In this document: positions 1-6,176 of the stretch, one piece after another
How the letters are laid out: every line of letters starts with the position of its first letter
Position numbering within the stretch: the first letter of the stretch is position 1
NCBI GenBank assembly: GCA_046734795.1
Contig: JBKPRX010000038.1
Coordinates: 1 to 7,379 of the forward strand
Direction of reading: 5' to 3'
DNA: 7,379 nt
Origin: JBKPRX01 sp046734795
GTDB taxonomy: Bacteria; Actinomycetota; Thermoleophilia; Gaiellales; Gaiellaceae
Translations under genes and position numbers: made by a program
The notes under the pieces: generated by a model
Seen by the model: the letters and a program-made list of their open reading frames with translations, nothing else
Database searches by the model: none
Told to the model about the DNA's origin: nothing

Positions 1-500
1 CCGATCGCGAGACCCATCCCCGAGAGCAGGTCGTCGACGAGCGAGTAACCGAGATAGCCCTCGACGACTGCGAGGATCAGCATCGTCAGCCCGATCCAGT
101 ACGTGAGGTCGCGCGGCTTCCGGTACGCGCCCGTGAAGAAGACGCGCATGAGATGCAAGACGATCGCCGCGACGAAGACGTTCGCTGCCCAGTGGTGCGT
201 CTGACGGATCAGGAGACCGCCCTTCACCGACGTCGACAAGTCGAGCACGGAGCGGTAGGCGCTGCTCATCTCCTGTCCTCGCAGCGGCACGTACGGGCCG
301 TGGTAGACGGTCCGCTCCGTGCTGTCGTCGTAGAAGAGCGCGAGGTACGTGCCGGTCGCGACGAGGACGATGAACGCATACAGCGCGACCTCGCCGAGTA
401 GGAACGACCAGTGGTCCGGGAAGACGTAGCGCAGCGTCTTGCGGAGGAAGGGCGCACCGCCGCTCCTCCGGTCGACGAAACGCACCGCTCGCCCGATCAC
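1..500 (-). CDS. qcrB: Cytochrome b subunit of the menaquinol:cytochrome c reductase, N-terminal part (runs off left edge)
   Basis: Membrane subunit that carries the two b haems and the quinol sites of the bc complex. The visible 166 residues hold the actinobacterial QcrB N-terminus. A first membrane helix lies at about 33-56. A second, at about 102-122, begins with the haem-ligand segment THHWAANVF and continues to LHLMRVFF; H102 and H116 have the x13 spacing of one ligand pair. Then come TGAYRKPRDLTYW (123-135) and GYSLVDDLLSGMGLAI (151-166), both typical of QcrB. I chose GTG at 500-498 because it overlaps the qcrA stop as GTGA, the sequence is family-like from the first residues, and AGGAG lies about 9 nt upstream. 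The second ligand pair, the ef loop and any C-terminal extension lie outside the window. It is the last visible gene of the operon and probably continues beyond position 1. Identity is secure; only completeness is unknown. Confidence 0.95.
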   Translation of the reverse strand, partial: MIGRAVRFVDRRSGGAPFLRKTLRYVFPDHWSFLLGEVALYAFIVLVATGTYLALFYDDSTERTVYHGPYVPLRGQEMSSAYRSVLDLSTSVKGGLLIRQTHHWAANVFVAAIVLHLMRVFFTGAYRKPRDLTYWIGLTMLILAVVEGYLGYSLVDDLLSGMGLAI

Positions 501-1492
501 GGGTTCGCGCTCCTGCTCCGGACGCCCCACCACGACGGTCCGACGGGCCCGTCGAAGTTGCCCGCTGCGCGGAGATTCCCCTCGCCGTCGATCGCCAGCG
601 GAAGCAGCGGCAGCTTCCGCCCCGCGGGGCCGAAGATCACTTCGCCGCCGGTTGCGACGTCGAACGTGGAGTAGTGACACGGGCAGACGAGCGCGGGCTT
701 CGGCTCGGTCGGCGCGAACTTCGGGACGCGGTACATCGCGACCGCGCAGCCCGCGTGCGTGCAGATCTTCGAGTAGGCGAGGATGCCGTCGGCGTCGAAG
801 TTGCGCTGCTCAGGCGGGAGTCGCAGCTCGCTCGGCGAGAGGCGCACGAGCACGACGGGCGCGCCGAACTGCTCTCTGTTCGCGCCCTCCGGGTACGCGG
901 TGTAGAAGCTCTTCTCCTCGATGTCGTCGGCGCGGAACGGCTTGCCCGTCTCGTCGACGAGACGCCGGCCGCGGCGCCACGGCGTACCGGCGAGCGGATC
1001 CATGTCGATTGCGGGTCCGAGCGATGCCAGTGGAGTGAGCGCGGCAACGCCGAGTGCTCCGCCCGCAACGCCGAGGCCGAGCTTGAACAGTCGGCGCCGA
1101 GTCACACGGTCGCTGCTCTCCGCGACGATCTGCTTGACCTTCTCTTGCTCGGCGACGTGCTCGGTCAGCGGGTAGTCGGACTCGAGCTCCTCCGTGACGA
1201 CGAGCCGATGCGCCGTGACGAGCAGTGCAGCCGCGATGCACGCGAGCGCAAGGCCGAGCGTCGCACCGAGTAGCTGCGTCTGTCTCGGCAGGCGGTCCAG
1301 CACGTACACGACGACGAACCCGACGGCAAAGAGCGCGCCGAGGAAGAGGAGCACGAGCGCAGTCGTCTCGGCGCGACGGCTCGCGGGCGCCTCGGGAACG
1401 ATCCGCTCGCGCTCGCTCGGTGCGACGGTCTTTCCGCCACGTCCGACGAGCAAGACGCCGAGCGAGACGAGCCATGAGCGTGCCTTACTCAC
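497..1492 (-). CDS. qcrA: Rieske iron-sulfur subunit of the menaquinol:cytochrome c reductase
   Basis: Takes the first electron from quinol and passes it to the c-type haems. The 331-residue protein has three predicted membrane helices (about 43-66, 74-96, 138-160) and a C-terminal Rieske domain on the outer face. Both cluster-binding boxes are intact: CTHAGC (C244, H246, C249) and CPCHYS (C270, C272, H273), with the usual GPAGRKLPLLPL strand after them. TRRRLFK at 131-137, just before the third helix, resembles a twin-arginine motif. This matches the known actinobacterial arrangement in which Tat exports the folded Fe-S domain after two Sec-inserted helices. The start is GTG at 1492-1490, with GGAAAGAAG about 7 nt upstream, overlapping the qcrC stop by 8 nt (GTGAGTAA). 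A longer reading from 1546 would add a residue stretch lying inside qcrC and is less likely. The stop overlaps the qcrB start by 4 nt. Confidence 0.96.
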   Translation of the reverse strand: MSKARSWLVSLGVLLVGRGGKTVAPSERERIVPEAPASRRAETTALVLLFLGALFAVGFVVVYVLDRLPRQTQLLGATLGLALACIAAALLVTAHRLVVTEELESDYPLTEHVAEQEKVKQIVAESSDRVTRRRLFKLGLGVAGGALGVAALTPLASLGPAIDMDPLAGTPWRRGRRLVDETGKPFRADDIEEKSFYTAYPEGANREQFGAPVVLVRLSPSELRLPPEQRNFDADGILAYSKICTHAGCAVAMYRVPKFAPTEPKPALVCPCHYSTFDVATGGEVIFGPAGRKLPLLPLAIDGEGNLRAAGNFDGPVGPSWWGVRSRSANP

Positions 1493-2261
1493 GCCTGAGC
1501 TTCTTTCCGAGCAGCAGACACATGCCGACGAGGGCGCTCGCGCCAAGGAACCACGCGACGAGGCCTTCGGGTACCGGACCGACGTGACCGATCGCCCAGC
1601 CGCCGGAATCGTCCGGATGCTTCGCGTAGCCGACGTAGCGAACGATCGAGTTCAGCTCCGCGTCGCTGATCTGATCCTTCGTGAAGCGCGGCATCACGTA
1701 CGGGCCAACGCGAACAGCCTCTGCGATCTGGCGATCCGTCGCGTCCTCGAGCGGCGGCGGGATCGCGTCGGTCACGTAGCCGCCCTCCGCGACGACTTGA
1801 TGGCAGCCAGCGCAGTGCTCGGTGAAGCTGCGCTGCCCGATTGCGAGGCTGCCGCGCTCCGGATGCGGCGTCGGGATCCGCGGCCCGCCGCCGAGCGACG
1901 CGACGTACGCAACGAGCGAGCGAATCTGCGCCTCGCTCAGCTGCACGCGCCGGCGACGGGGCTGCGTTCCGCTCTTCGGCAGCGGCATGTAGCCGGTTCG
2001 GAGATAGAAGTCCGCGGCCGACGCGCCGACCCCGCGCAGCGGCGGACCGAGCCGCGCTTGCTGCTCTTGGAGCCGCTGCGGCCCAGCGCCGATCCGCGCC
2101 TGCGCGGCCGGCCGCACGCCGCGTCCGTTCGCGCCGTGGCACGAGACGCAGTACTGGCCGTACAGCCCTTCGCCGCGCTGGACGGACGACGGCGCCGCGC
2201 GCGCGGCGGGGACCGCGATGAACGCGGACGAGACGAGCAGCAAGACGATCCGCGCGCTCAT
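1485..2261 (-). CDS. qcrC: Membrane-anchored dihaem cytochrome c subunit of the reductase
   Basis: Dihaem cytochrome cc that replaces cytochrome c1 and carries electrons from the Rieske centre towards the oxidase. The 258-residue protein has an export signal (1-22, ending AVPAARA). It has two class I cytochrome c domains: CVSCH (C38, C41, H42) with likely axial Met M92 in GYMPL, and CAGCH (C150, C153, H154) with likely axial Met M190 in YVMPRF. A C-terminal membrane anchor lies at about 232-252, followed by basic KKLRRE on the cytoplasmic side. The segment LVAYVASLGGGP (116-127) between the domains is characteristic of actinobacterial QcrC. ATG at 2261-2259 is chosen because it overlaps the stop of the preceding gene as ATGA, has AGG/AAGG upstream, and is followed at once by the signal peptide. 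The frame stays open upstream to 2603, but that part lies within the neighbouring gene. Confidence 0.95.
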   Translation of the reverse strand: MSARIVLLLVSSAFIAVPAARAAPSSVQRGEGLYGQYCVSCHGANGRGVRPAAQARIGAGPQRLQEQQARLGPPLRGVGASAADFYLRTGYMPLPKSGTQPRRRRVQLSEAQIRSLVAYVASLGGGPRIPTPHPERGSLAIGQRSFTEHCAGCHQVVAEGGYVTDAIPPPLEDATDRQIAEAVRVGPYVMPRFTKDQISDAELNSIVRYVGYAKHPDDSGGWAIGHVGPVPEGLVAWFLGASALVGMCLLLGKKLRRE

Positions 2262-2632
2262 CCTTGCCTGCACGTGACGTCGAACAGGGCCGCGAACCCG
2301 TCGAGGAGGACGATCATCAGGAAGATCACGTTGGCCGCCGCCGCCGCGACCGCGAAGAAATGCAAGCGGCCCTCTGGCGGAGCCGCCGAGTCGTCGAGCC
2401 CGCGGGTCCGCCGGACGACCACGATCGCGGCCGCCTCCGCAGCGAGCACGACAAGCGCGGCGGCGGCCATGAGCGACGCTTGCCACACGTCGTTGTCGAT
2501 CCCCCAACGCGCGCCGCCGACACTGCACTGCGCTTCGGTGATCCCGTAGCCGACGACGTGCATCGCAGCCCACGTCAGCGCACCCACAAGGAGACCGAGC
2601 CACTGGAGGATCGCAAGCCGCCGCGTGGTCAT
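2258..2632 (-). CDS. Unrecognised small membrane protein with three helices, in the respiratory operon
   Basis: I do not recognise the family. The 124-residue protein has three predicted membrane helices (about 9-28, 53-75, 92-115). The basic N-terminus (MTTRR) and the basic loop RRTRG (74-78) suggest an inside N-terminus. Two cysteines, C36 in TEAQCSVGG and C121 in DVTCRQG, would then both face outside and could form a disulfide. Other distinctive parts are the polar loop RWGIDNDVW (42-50), M24-H25 in helix 1 and H91 at the start of helix 3. There is no haem, copper or iron-sulfur motif. Its start overlaps the ctaE stop and its stop overlaps the qcrC start, both as ATGA. No clear ribosome binding site precedes it, so it is probably translated by coupling. 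Position suggests an accessory subunit or assembly factor of the oxidase or the reductase-oxidase supercomplex; that is inference. It does not look like the usual actinobacterial subunit IV. Confidence 0.85.
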   Translation of the reverse strand: MTTRRLAILQWLGLLVGALTWAAMHVVGYGITEAQCSVGGARWGIDNDVWQASLMAAAALVVLAAEAAAIVVVRRTRGLDDSAAPPEGRLHFFAVAAAAANVIFLMIVLLDGFAALFDVTCRQG

Positions 2633-3216
2633 ATGCGCGCCGAGACGAGGGTCGCGGTGACGATCAGCGTGAGGACGTTGACTGCATGCCAGTACCACGC
2701 GATCCCCTGAGTTGCCCGCACGCGGTACGGCGTCAATCCGCGCGCGAGCTTTCCGAGCAGCCACACGTCGAGCAAGAGACCGACGAAGACGTGCGCGTGC
2801 GCGGCGCCGAGCAGCACGTAGTAGATCGAGCCGTACGCGGTGTCCTGCGGCGTGAAGGCCTGCAGCTGGTCGCGGAAGTCGTACACCTCGTACGCGAAGT
2901 AGCCGGCCTGCAGCACAAGTGCAGCGAGAACGAACAGACGCACCGCATTCAGTCGTCCACGCTGCGCGGCGCGCGCCGCGAGCCACATGGGGATGCTCGA
3001 GAGGAGCAGCACGCCGACGAGCGCGAGCGGAACGACGACGCGCGGGTCCGGAATCCCGTGCGGCGGCCACGCGGGGGCGTGAAAGCGCAGGTACCAGTAG
3101 GTACCGATGAACGCGCCGAAGAGCGTTGCCTCGCTCGCGACGAGCATGACGACGCCCCACCAGCCGGGCGACCGACCGATGCGTCGAACGGCGCCGTTCG
3201 CCGCGTAGTCGCTCAC
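2629..3216 (-). CDS. ctaE: Cytochrome c oxidase subunit III, five-helix form
   Basis: Core but non-catalytic oxidase subunit that stabilises subunit I. The 195-residue protein has five predicted helices (about 20-42, 59-80, 91-112, 129-155, 172-193). Family landmarks include MLVASEATLFGAF (24-36) with the conserved glutamate E29, YYVLLGAAHAHVFVGL (132-147), and WYWHAVNVL (174-182). Mitochondrial-type subunit III has seven helices; the first two are missing here. Two extra helices at the end of ctaD make up the count, as is known for Bacillus caa3 oxidase. The start is GTG at 3216-3214, overlapping the ctaD stop as GTGA, with GGAGGA immediately upstream. The frame stays open further upstream to 3588, but only as a shadow of ctaD. 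The stop overlaps the next gene as ATGA. Confidence 0.94.
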   Translation of the reverse strand: MSDYAANGAVRRIGRSPGWWGVVMLVASEATLFGAFIGTYWYLRFHAPAWPPHGIPDPRVVVPLALVGVLLLSSIPMWLAARAAQRGRLNAVRLFVLAALVLQAGYFAYEVYDFRDQLQAFTPQDTAYGSIYYVLLGAAHAHVFVGLLLDVWLLGKLARGLTPYRVRATQGIAWYWHAVNVLTLIVTATLVSARI

Positions 3217-5123
3217 GACTCCTCCGGCTCGTGCGAGTGCCAGCCGAGCAACGTCAACAGGACGAGGCCGCCCGCGATCGCGGCCGCGCCGAACCGCTCG
3301 ATCAAGAGCAGGACGAACACGAGCGAGAGTGCAGCCGCGAGCAGAATCGGCCACGGCGACTCGTGCGGCAGCCGTGCCGGCCGCTCGAAATACGCGTCGA
3401 CGGGCGTGCTCAGCGACTGCTCGGTGCCTTCGTCGAGAAGGAGCAGGCCCTCGGCGAGCTTCCGCCGATCCTCCTCGCGGTCTGCCTGGTCCCAGTTCGG
3501 ATACGCGCTCGACACCTTCGGGACGACGGCGAAGTTGTACTCGGGCGGCGGCGAGCTCGTCGTCCACTCGAGCGTCGCGGCATGCCACGGATCAGGACCG
3601 GCGGGCGCGCCTCGCCGGTAGCTGGCGAAGAGGTTGCCGAAGAGGAGCAGGATCCCCGCGAGCGTGACGAAGCCGCCAACGGTCTCCGCGAGGTTGTACG
3701 CAGACCAACCAAGACCGTCCGAGTACGTGTAGACCCGCCGGGTCATTCCGAGCAGACCGACGATGTGCATCGGGAAGAACAGCAAGTTCGTCCCGACGAA
3801 GATGATCCAGAAGCTGATCTGCCCCGGCCGCTCGAAGTACATCCGGCCGGTGACCTTCGGAAACCAGTAGTACAGACCGCCGAAGATCGGGAAGACGGCG
3901 GCGCCGAAGATGATGTAGTGGAAGTGAGCGACGACGAAGTACGTGTCGGTCACCTGCTGGTCGAACGGGATCGCGACGAACATGATCCCGGTCAAGCCGC
4001 CGGCGACGAACATGAAGATGAAGCCGGCGATGAAGAGCAGCGGCGTCCTGAATTCCGCCAAGCCGGTGACCATCGTCGAGAGCCACGCGAAGACCTGAAT
4101 CGTCGACGGGATCACGACCATCGCCGTGGCAGCCGCGAAGAAGATCAGCGAGATCGTCGGCATCCCCGTCGCGAACATGTGATGCGCCCAAACGCCGAAG
4201 CCGATGAAGACGACGAGCAGCTCCGCGATCGCAACGAGTGGAAACGCGATCATCCGTCGGCGGGTGAACGCAGGGATGATCGAGGTTGCGATCCCGAACG
4301 CCGGCACGATCAGGATGTAGACCTCGGGGTGGCCGAAGATCCAGAACAGGTGCTGCCACAGCAACGCAGAGCCCCCGCTCGCCACGTCGAAGAAGTGCGT
4401 GCCGACATTGCGATCGAGGTAGAGGAAGATCGAATCGGCGGTCAGCGGCGGCAACGCGAACAACAGGCCGAACGCGGCCGCAAGCTGCGCGAACACGAAC
4501 AGCGGCATGCGGTTGAACGACATCCCGGGTGCGCGCGACTTGAACGTTGTGACGATGAACTGCGCAGCCGTCAGCGTCGACGCGATCGAATTGAAGATCA
4601 CCCCGAGCGCGTAGAAGTCGATGTTGCGTCCCGGGTCGAACTGGCGATTCGCGAGCGGCACGTAGTCGAACCAGCCCGCGTTCGGCGCCATGCCCATGAA
4701 CAACCCGACGTAGAGGAAGATCCCGGATGCGGCGAAGATCCAGAAGCTGAGCGCGTTCATGCGCGGGAAGGCCATGTCGCGCGCGCCGATCATCAGCGGG
4801 AGCAGGTAGTTGCCGAATGCTCCCGTCGTCATCGGGATGATGAAGAGGAAGATCATCGTCAGCCCGTGCATCGTGAAAAGCTCGTCGTAGGTGCTCGGGC
4901 CGACGACGTCGGAATTCGGTGACGCGAGCTGCGTGCGCATGATCAACGCTTCGATGCCGCCCGCGGCGAAGAACACGAGCGTCGTCCAGAAGTAGAGAAG
5001 GCCGATCCGCTTGTGGTCCGTCGTCGTCAGCCAGCCGAGCACGCCGGGACGCGGCTGCCAGATGCGCTCGAGCCGCTCCATGCGGGCCGCGGCGGCGGGA
5101 TTCGGCGGGGTTGCGATCGCCAT
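3213..5123 (-). CDS. ctaD: Cytochrome c oxidase subunit I (haem a, haem a3/CuB), with a C-terminal two-helix extension
   Basis: Catalytic subunit that reduces O2 and pumps protons. The 636-residue protein has twelve core helices (about 38-500) and two more (about 591-627). Metal ligands are present: H86 and H402 for low-spin haem a, H400 for haem a3, and H265, H314, H315 for CuB. Y269 in GHPEVY is the expected partner of the His-Tyr cross-link. D-channel residues are of A1 type: N105, D116, N123, E267. The haem propionate arginines R462/R463 are present. Two canonical positions differ. The K-channel lysine is Q343 (TIQVFAW, where KVFSW is usual), and the usual Mg/Mn histidine before DTYFVVAHFHY is T392. 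A soluble loop of about 85 residues (503-588) joins the core to the last two helices. ATG at 5123-5121 shares one base with the ctaC stop (TGATG); GGAG lies 9 nt upstream. Confidence 0.97.
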   Translation of the reverse strand: MAIATPPNPAAAARMERLERIWQPRPGVLGWLTTTDHKRIGLLYFWTTLVFFAAGGIEALIMRTQLASPNSDVVGPSTYDELFTMHGLTMIFLFIIPMTTGAFGNYLLPLMIGARDMAFPRMNALSFWIFAASGIFLYVGLFMGMAPNAGWFDYVPLANRQFDPGRNIDFYALGVIFNSIASTLTAAQFIVTTFKSRAPGMSFNRMPLFVFAQLAAAFGLLFALPPLTADSIFLYLDRNVGTHFFDVASGGSALLWQHLFWIFGHPEVYILIVPAFGIATSIIPAFTRRRMIAFPLVAIAELLVVFIGFGVWAHHMFATGMPTISLIFFAAATAMVVIPSTIQVFAWLSTMVTGLAEFRTPLLFIAGFIFMFVAGGLTGIMFVAIPFDQQVTDTYFVVAHFHYIIFGAAVFPIFGGLYYWFPKVTGRMYFERPGQISFWIIFVGTNLLFFPMHIVGLLGMTRRVYTYSDGLGWSAYNLAETVGGFVTLAGILLLFGNLFASYRRGAPAGPDPWHAATLEWTTSSPPPEYNFAVVPKVSSAYPNWDQADREEDRRKLAEGLLLLDEGTEQSLSTPVDAYFERPARLPHESPWPILLAAALSLVFVLLLIERFGAAAIAGGLVLLTLLGWHSHEPEES

Positions 5124-6136
5124 CAGCGGAGGCTCCGGAGGTAGGCGACGAGCTCATCGAGCTGAGCGGGCGTCAGCGCGACGCCCGGCATCTGGTTGCC
5201 CGGCTTCACGTGCTGGGGATCCATGAGCCAGCGCCGCAGCTCGGCGCGCGTGTTCGGGATCGTCAGCGCGGCAAGAGTGGTGCGGCTTGCGACGTGCGTC
5301 AGATCCGGGCCGGTGTACCCGCGCGCGCTCGTGCCGCGGATCGTGTGACACGTCGCGCATTCGCCGTTCGCGAACACCCTCGCGCCGGCAGCGTGCGCCC
5401 CGCCACTCGCGGGCTTCCCCTGCGCCGCGAGCCAGCGTCGGAATACAGCCGGCGGATCCGCGAACACGTAGACGCCCATGTGAGCGTGCTGCAGTCCGCA
5501 GAACTCGGCGCACTGTCCGCGATACCGACCTGCGCGGTCCGCGTAGAGAACGATCTCGTTCGTCATCCCGGGAATCGCGTCGATCTTGCGGTTGAGGCGC
5601 GGCACCCAGAAGCTGTGGATCACATCCGCGGTCTGCACCTGAACGCGCACGCGCGTTCGCACGGGAATGTGCAGCTCGTTCGCGGTGACGACGTGCGTCC
5701 GCGGGTACTCGACCTCCCACCACCACTGGTGGCCGACGACGCGCACCGTGAGCTCCGTCGTGTTCGCCGCAGGCGCCTGCGTCGTCTGGATGATGAAGAT
5801 GTCCGAGATCACGAAGAGCGTCGCGATCACGACGATCGGCACGACGATCCCGAGGCTGACGACAGCGCGCCAGCCGAACTTGTCGCCGGTCGGATCGCCG
5901 AGCAGGCCGCGGCGGTTGCGGCGCCGCCAGGCGAGGAGCAGGAGCGCGACGACCACCGCGAAGCCGATCGCGGCGCCGCCGAGCATCCACCAGAAGAGGC
6001 TCGCGATGTCGCGCGACTGGTGACTTTCCGGCGCCAGCGCGTTCTGCTGCTTCCCGCAGCCGGCAACGAGGAACGCGACCGCGGCAAGCGCGAGCGCGCC
6101 GCCTGCCCTCGGCCGAGCCCCGGACGATCGCCTCAC
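5123..6136 (-). CDS. ctaC: caa3-type cytochrome c oxidase subunit II: lipoprotein with CuA and a fused cytochrome c domain
   Basis: Electron entry subunit of the oxidase. The 337 residues begin with a lipoprotein signal: basic VRRSSGARPR, a hydrophobic stretch, then lipobox LVAGC with C27. Two membrane helices follow (about 46-69 and 91-114), then a CuA cupredoxin domain with GHQWWWEVEY (135-144) and ligands H174, C209, E211, C213, H217, M220. The C-terminal class I cytochrome c domain has CATCH (C260, C263, H264) and likely axial Met M316 in NQMPGV. E211 is also the usual Mg-site ligand. The glutamate that marks the K-channel entrance in bovine and Rhodobacter subunit II has no obvious counterpart; an ungapped alignment puts A123 there. 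GTG at 6136-6134 is chosen because the signal peptide starts there; GGAG lies about 11 nt upstream. The frame is open further upstream, but that part is a shadow of ctaG. It is the first gene of the minus-strand operon. Confidence 0.95.
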   Translation of the reverse strand: MRRSSGARPRAGGALALAAVAFLVAGCGKQQNALAPESHQSRDIASLFWWMLGGAAIGFAVVVALLLLAWRRRNRRGLLGDPTGDKFGWRAVVSLGIVVPIVVIATLFVISDIFIIQTTQAPAANTTELTVRVVGHQWWWEVEYPRTHVVTANELHIPVRTRVRVQVQTADVIHSFWVPRLNRKIDAIPGMTNEIVLYADRAGRYRGQCAEFCGLQHAHMGVYVFADPPAVFRRWLAAQGKPASGGAHAAGARVFANGECATCHTIRGTSARGYTGPDLTHVASRTTLAALTIPNTRAELRRWLMDPQHVKPGNQMPGVALTPAQLDELVAYLRSLR

Positions 6137-6143
6137 GGGCGTG

Positions 6144-6171
6144 TTGTCTCCGTGGAAGCGGGAACTACACT
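6144..6171 (+). promoter_or_regulatory. Putative promoter for ctaG, fitting a leaderless start
   Basis: TTGTCT (6144-6149) and TACACT (6166-6171) are separated by 16 nt and resemble a housekeeping sigma promoter (TTGACA, TANNNT). Transcription would begin 6 to 7 nt after the -10 box, at about 6177-6178, which falls on the GTG chosen for ctaG. Leaderless messages with a -10 box this close to the start codon are common in Actinobacteria. On the opposite strand the same short gap must serve ctaC, for which I see no convincing -35/-10 pair. This is pattern matching only. Confidence 0.45.
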
Positions 6172-6176
6172 CGCTC

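Noticed and set aside
1194..2549. Plus-strand open frame (451 codons) across qcrA, qcrC and the small membrane gene
   Set aside because: Shadow frame. The minus strand holds three well-supported genes with motifs and coupled start/stop overlaps.
1485..2603. N-terminally longer qcrC starting at 2603
   Set aside because: The extra residues lie inside the upstream membrane-protein gene and would bury the signal peptide. ATG 2261 with an ATGA overlap is the better start.
2629..3588. N-terminally longer ctaE (319 residues) that could have restored seven helices
   Set aside because: The extra part is an Arg/Ala-rich shadow of ctaD and contains no membrane helices. GTG 3216 has a GGAGGA site and a GTGA overlap.
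3231..4922. Long plus-strand open frame (563 codons) antisense to ctaD
   Set aside because: Its product is dominated by Arg, Glu, Asp and His with no domain, as expected for the complement of a G+C-rich membrane-protein gene. The minus strand encodes an unmistakable oxidase subunit I.
1485..5123. A novel defence or mobile system hidden in the cluster
   Set aside because: Every frame with real protein character belongs to the respiratory chain or is the single small membrane protein. There are no transposase, recombinase, nuclease, repeat array or composition break.
5133..5140. CTCCGGAG palindrome near the ctaD start as an operator or hairpin
   Set aside because: Only 8 bp, inside the ctaC coding end, and expected by chance in G+C-rich DNA.
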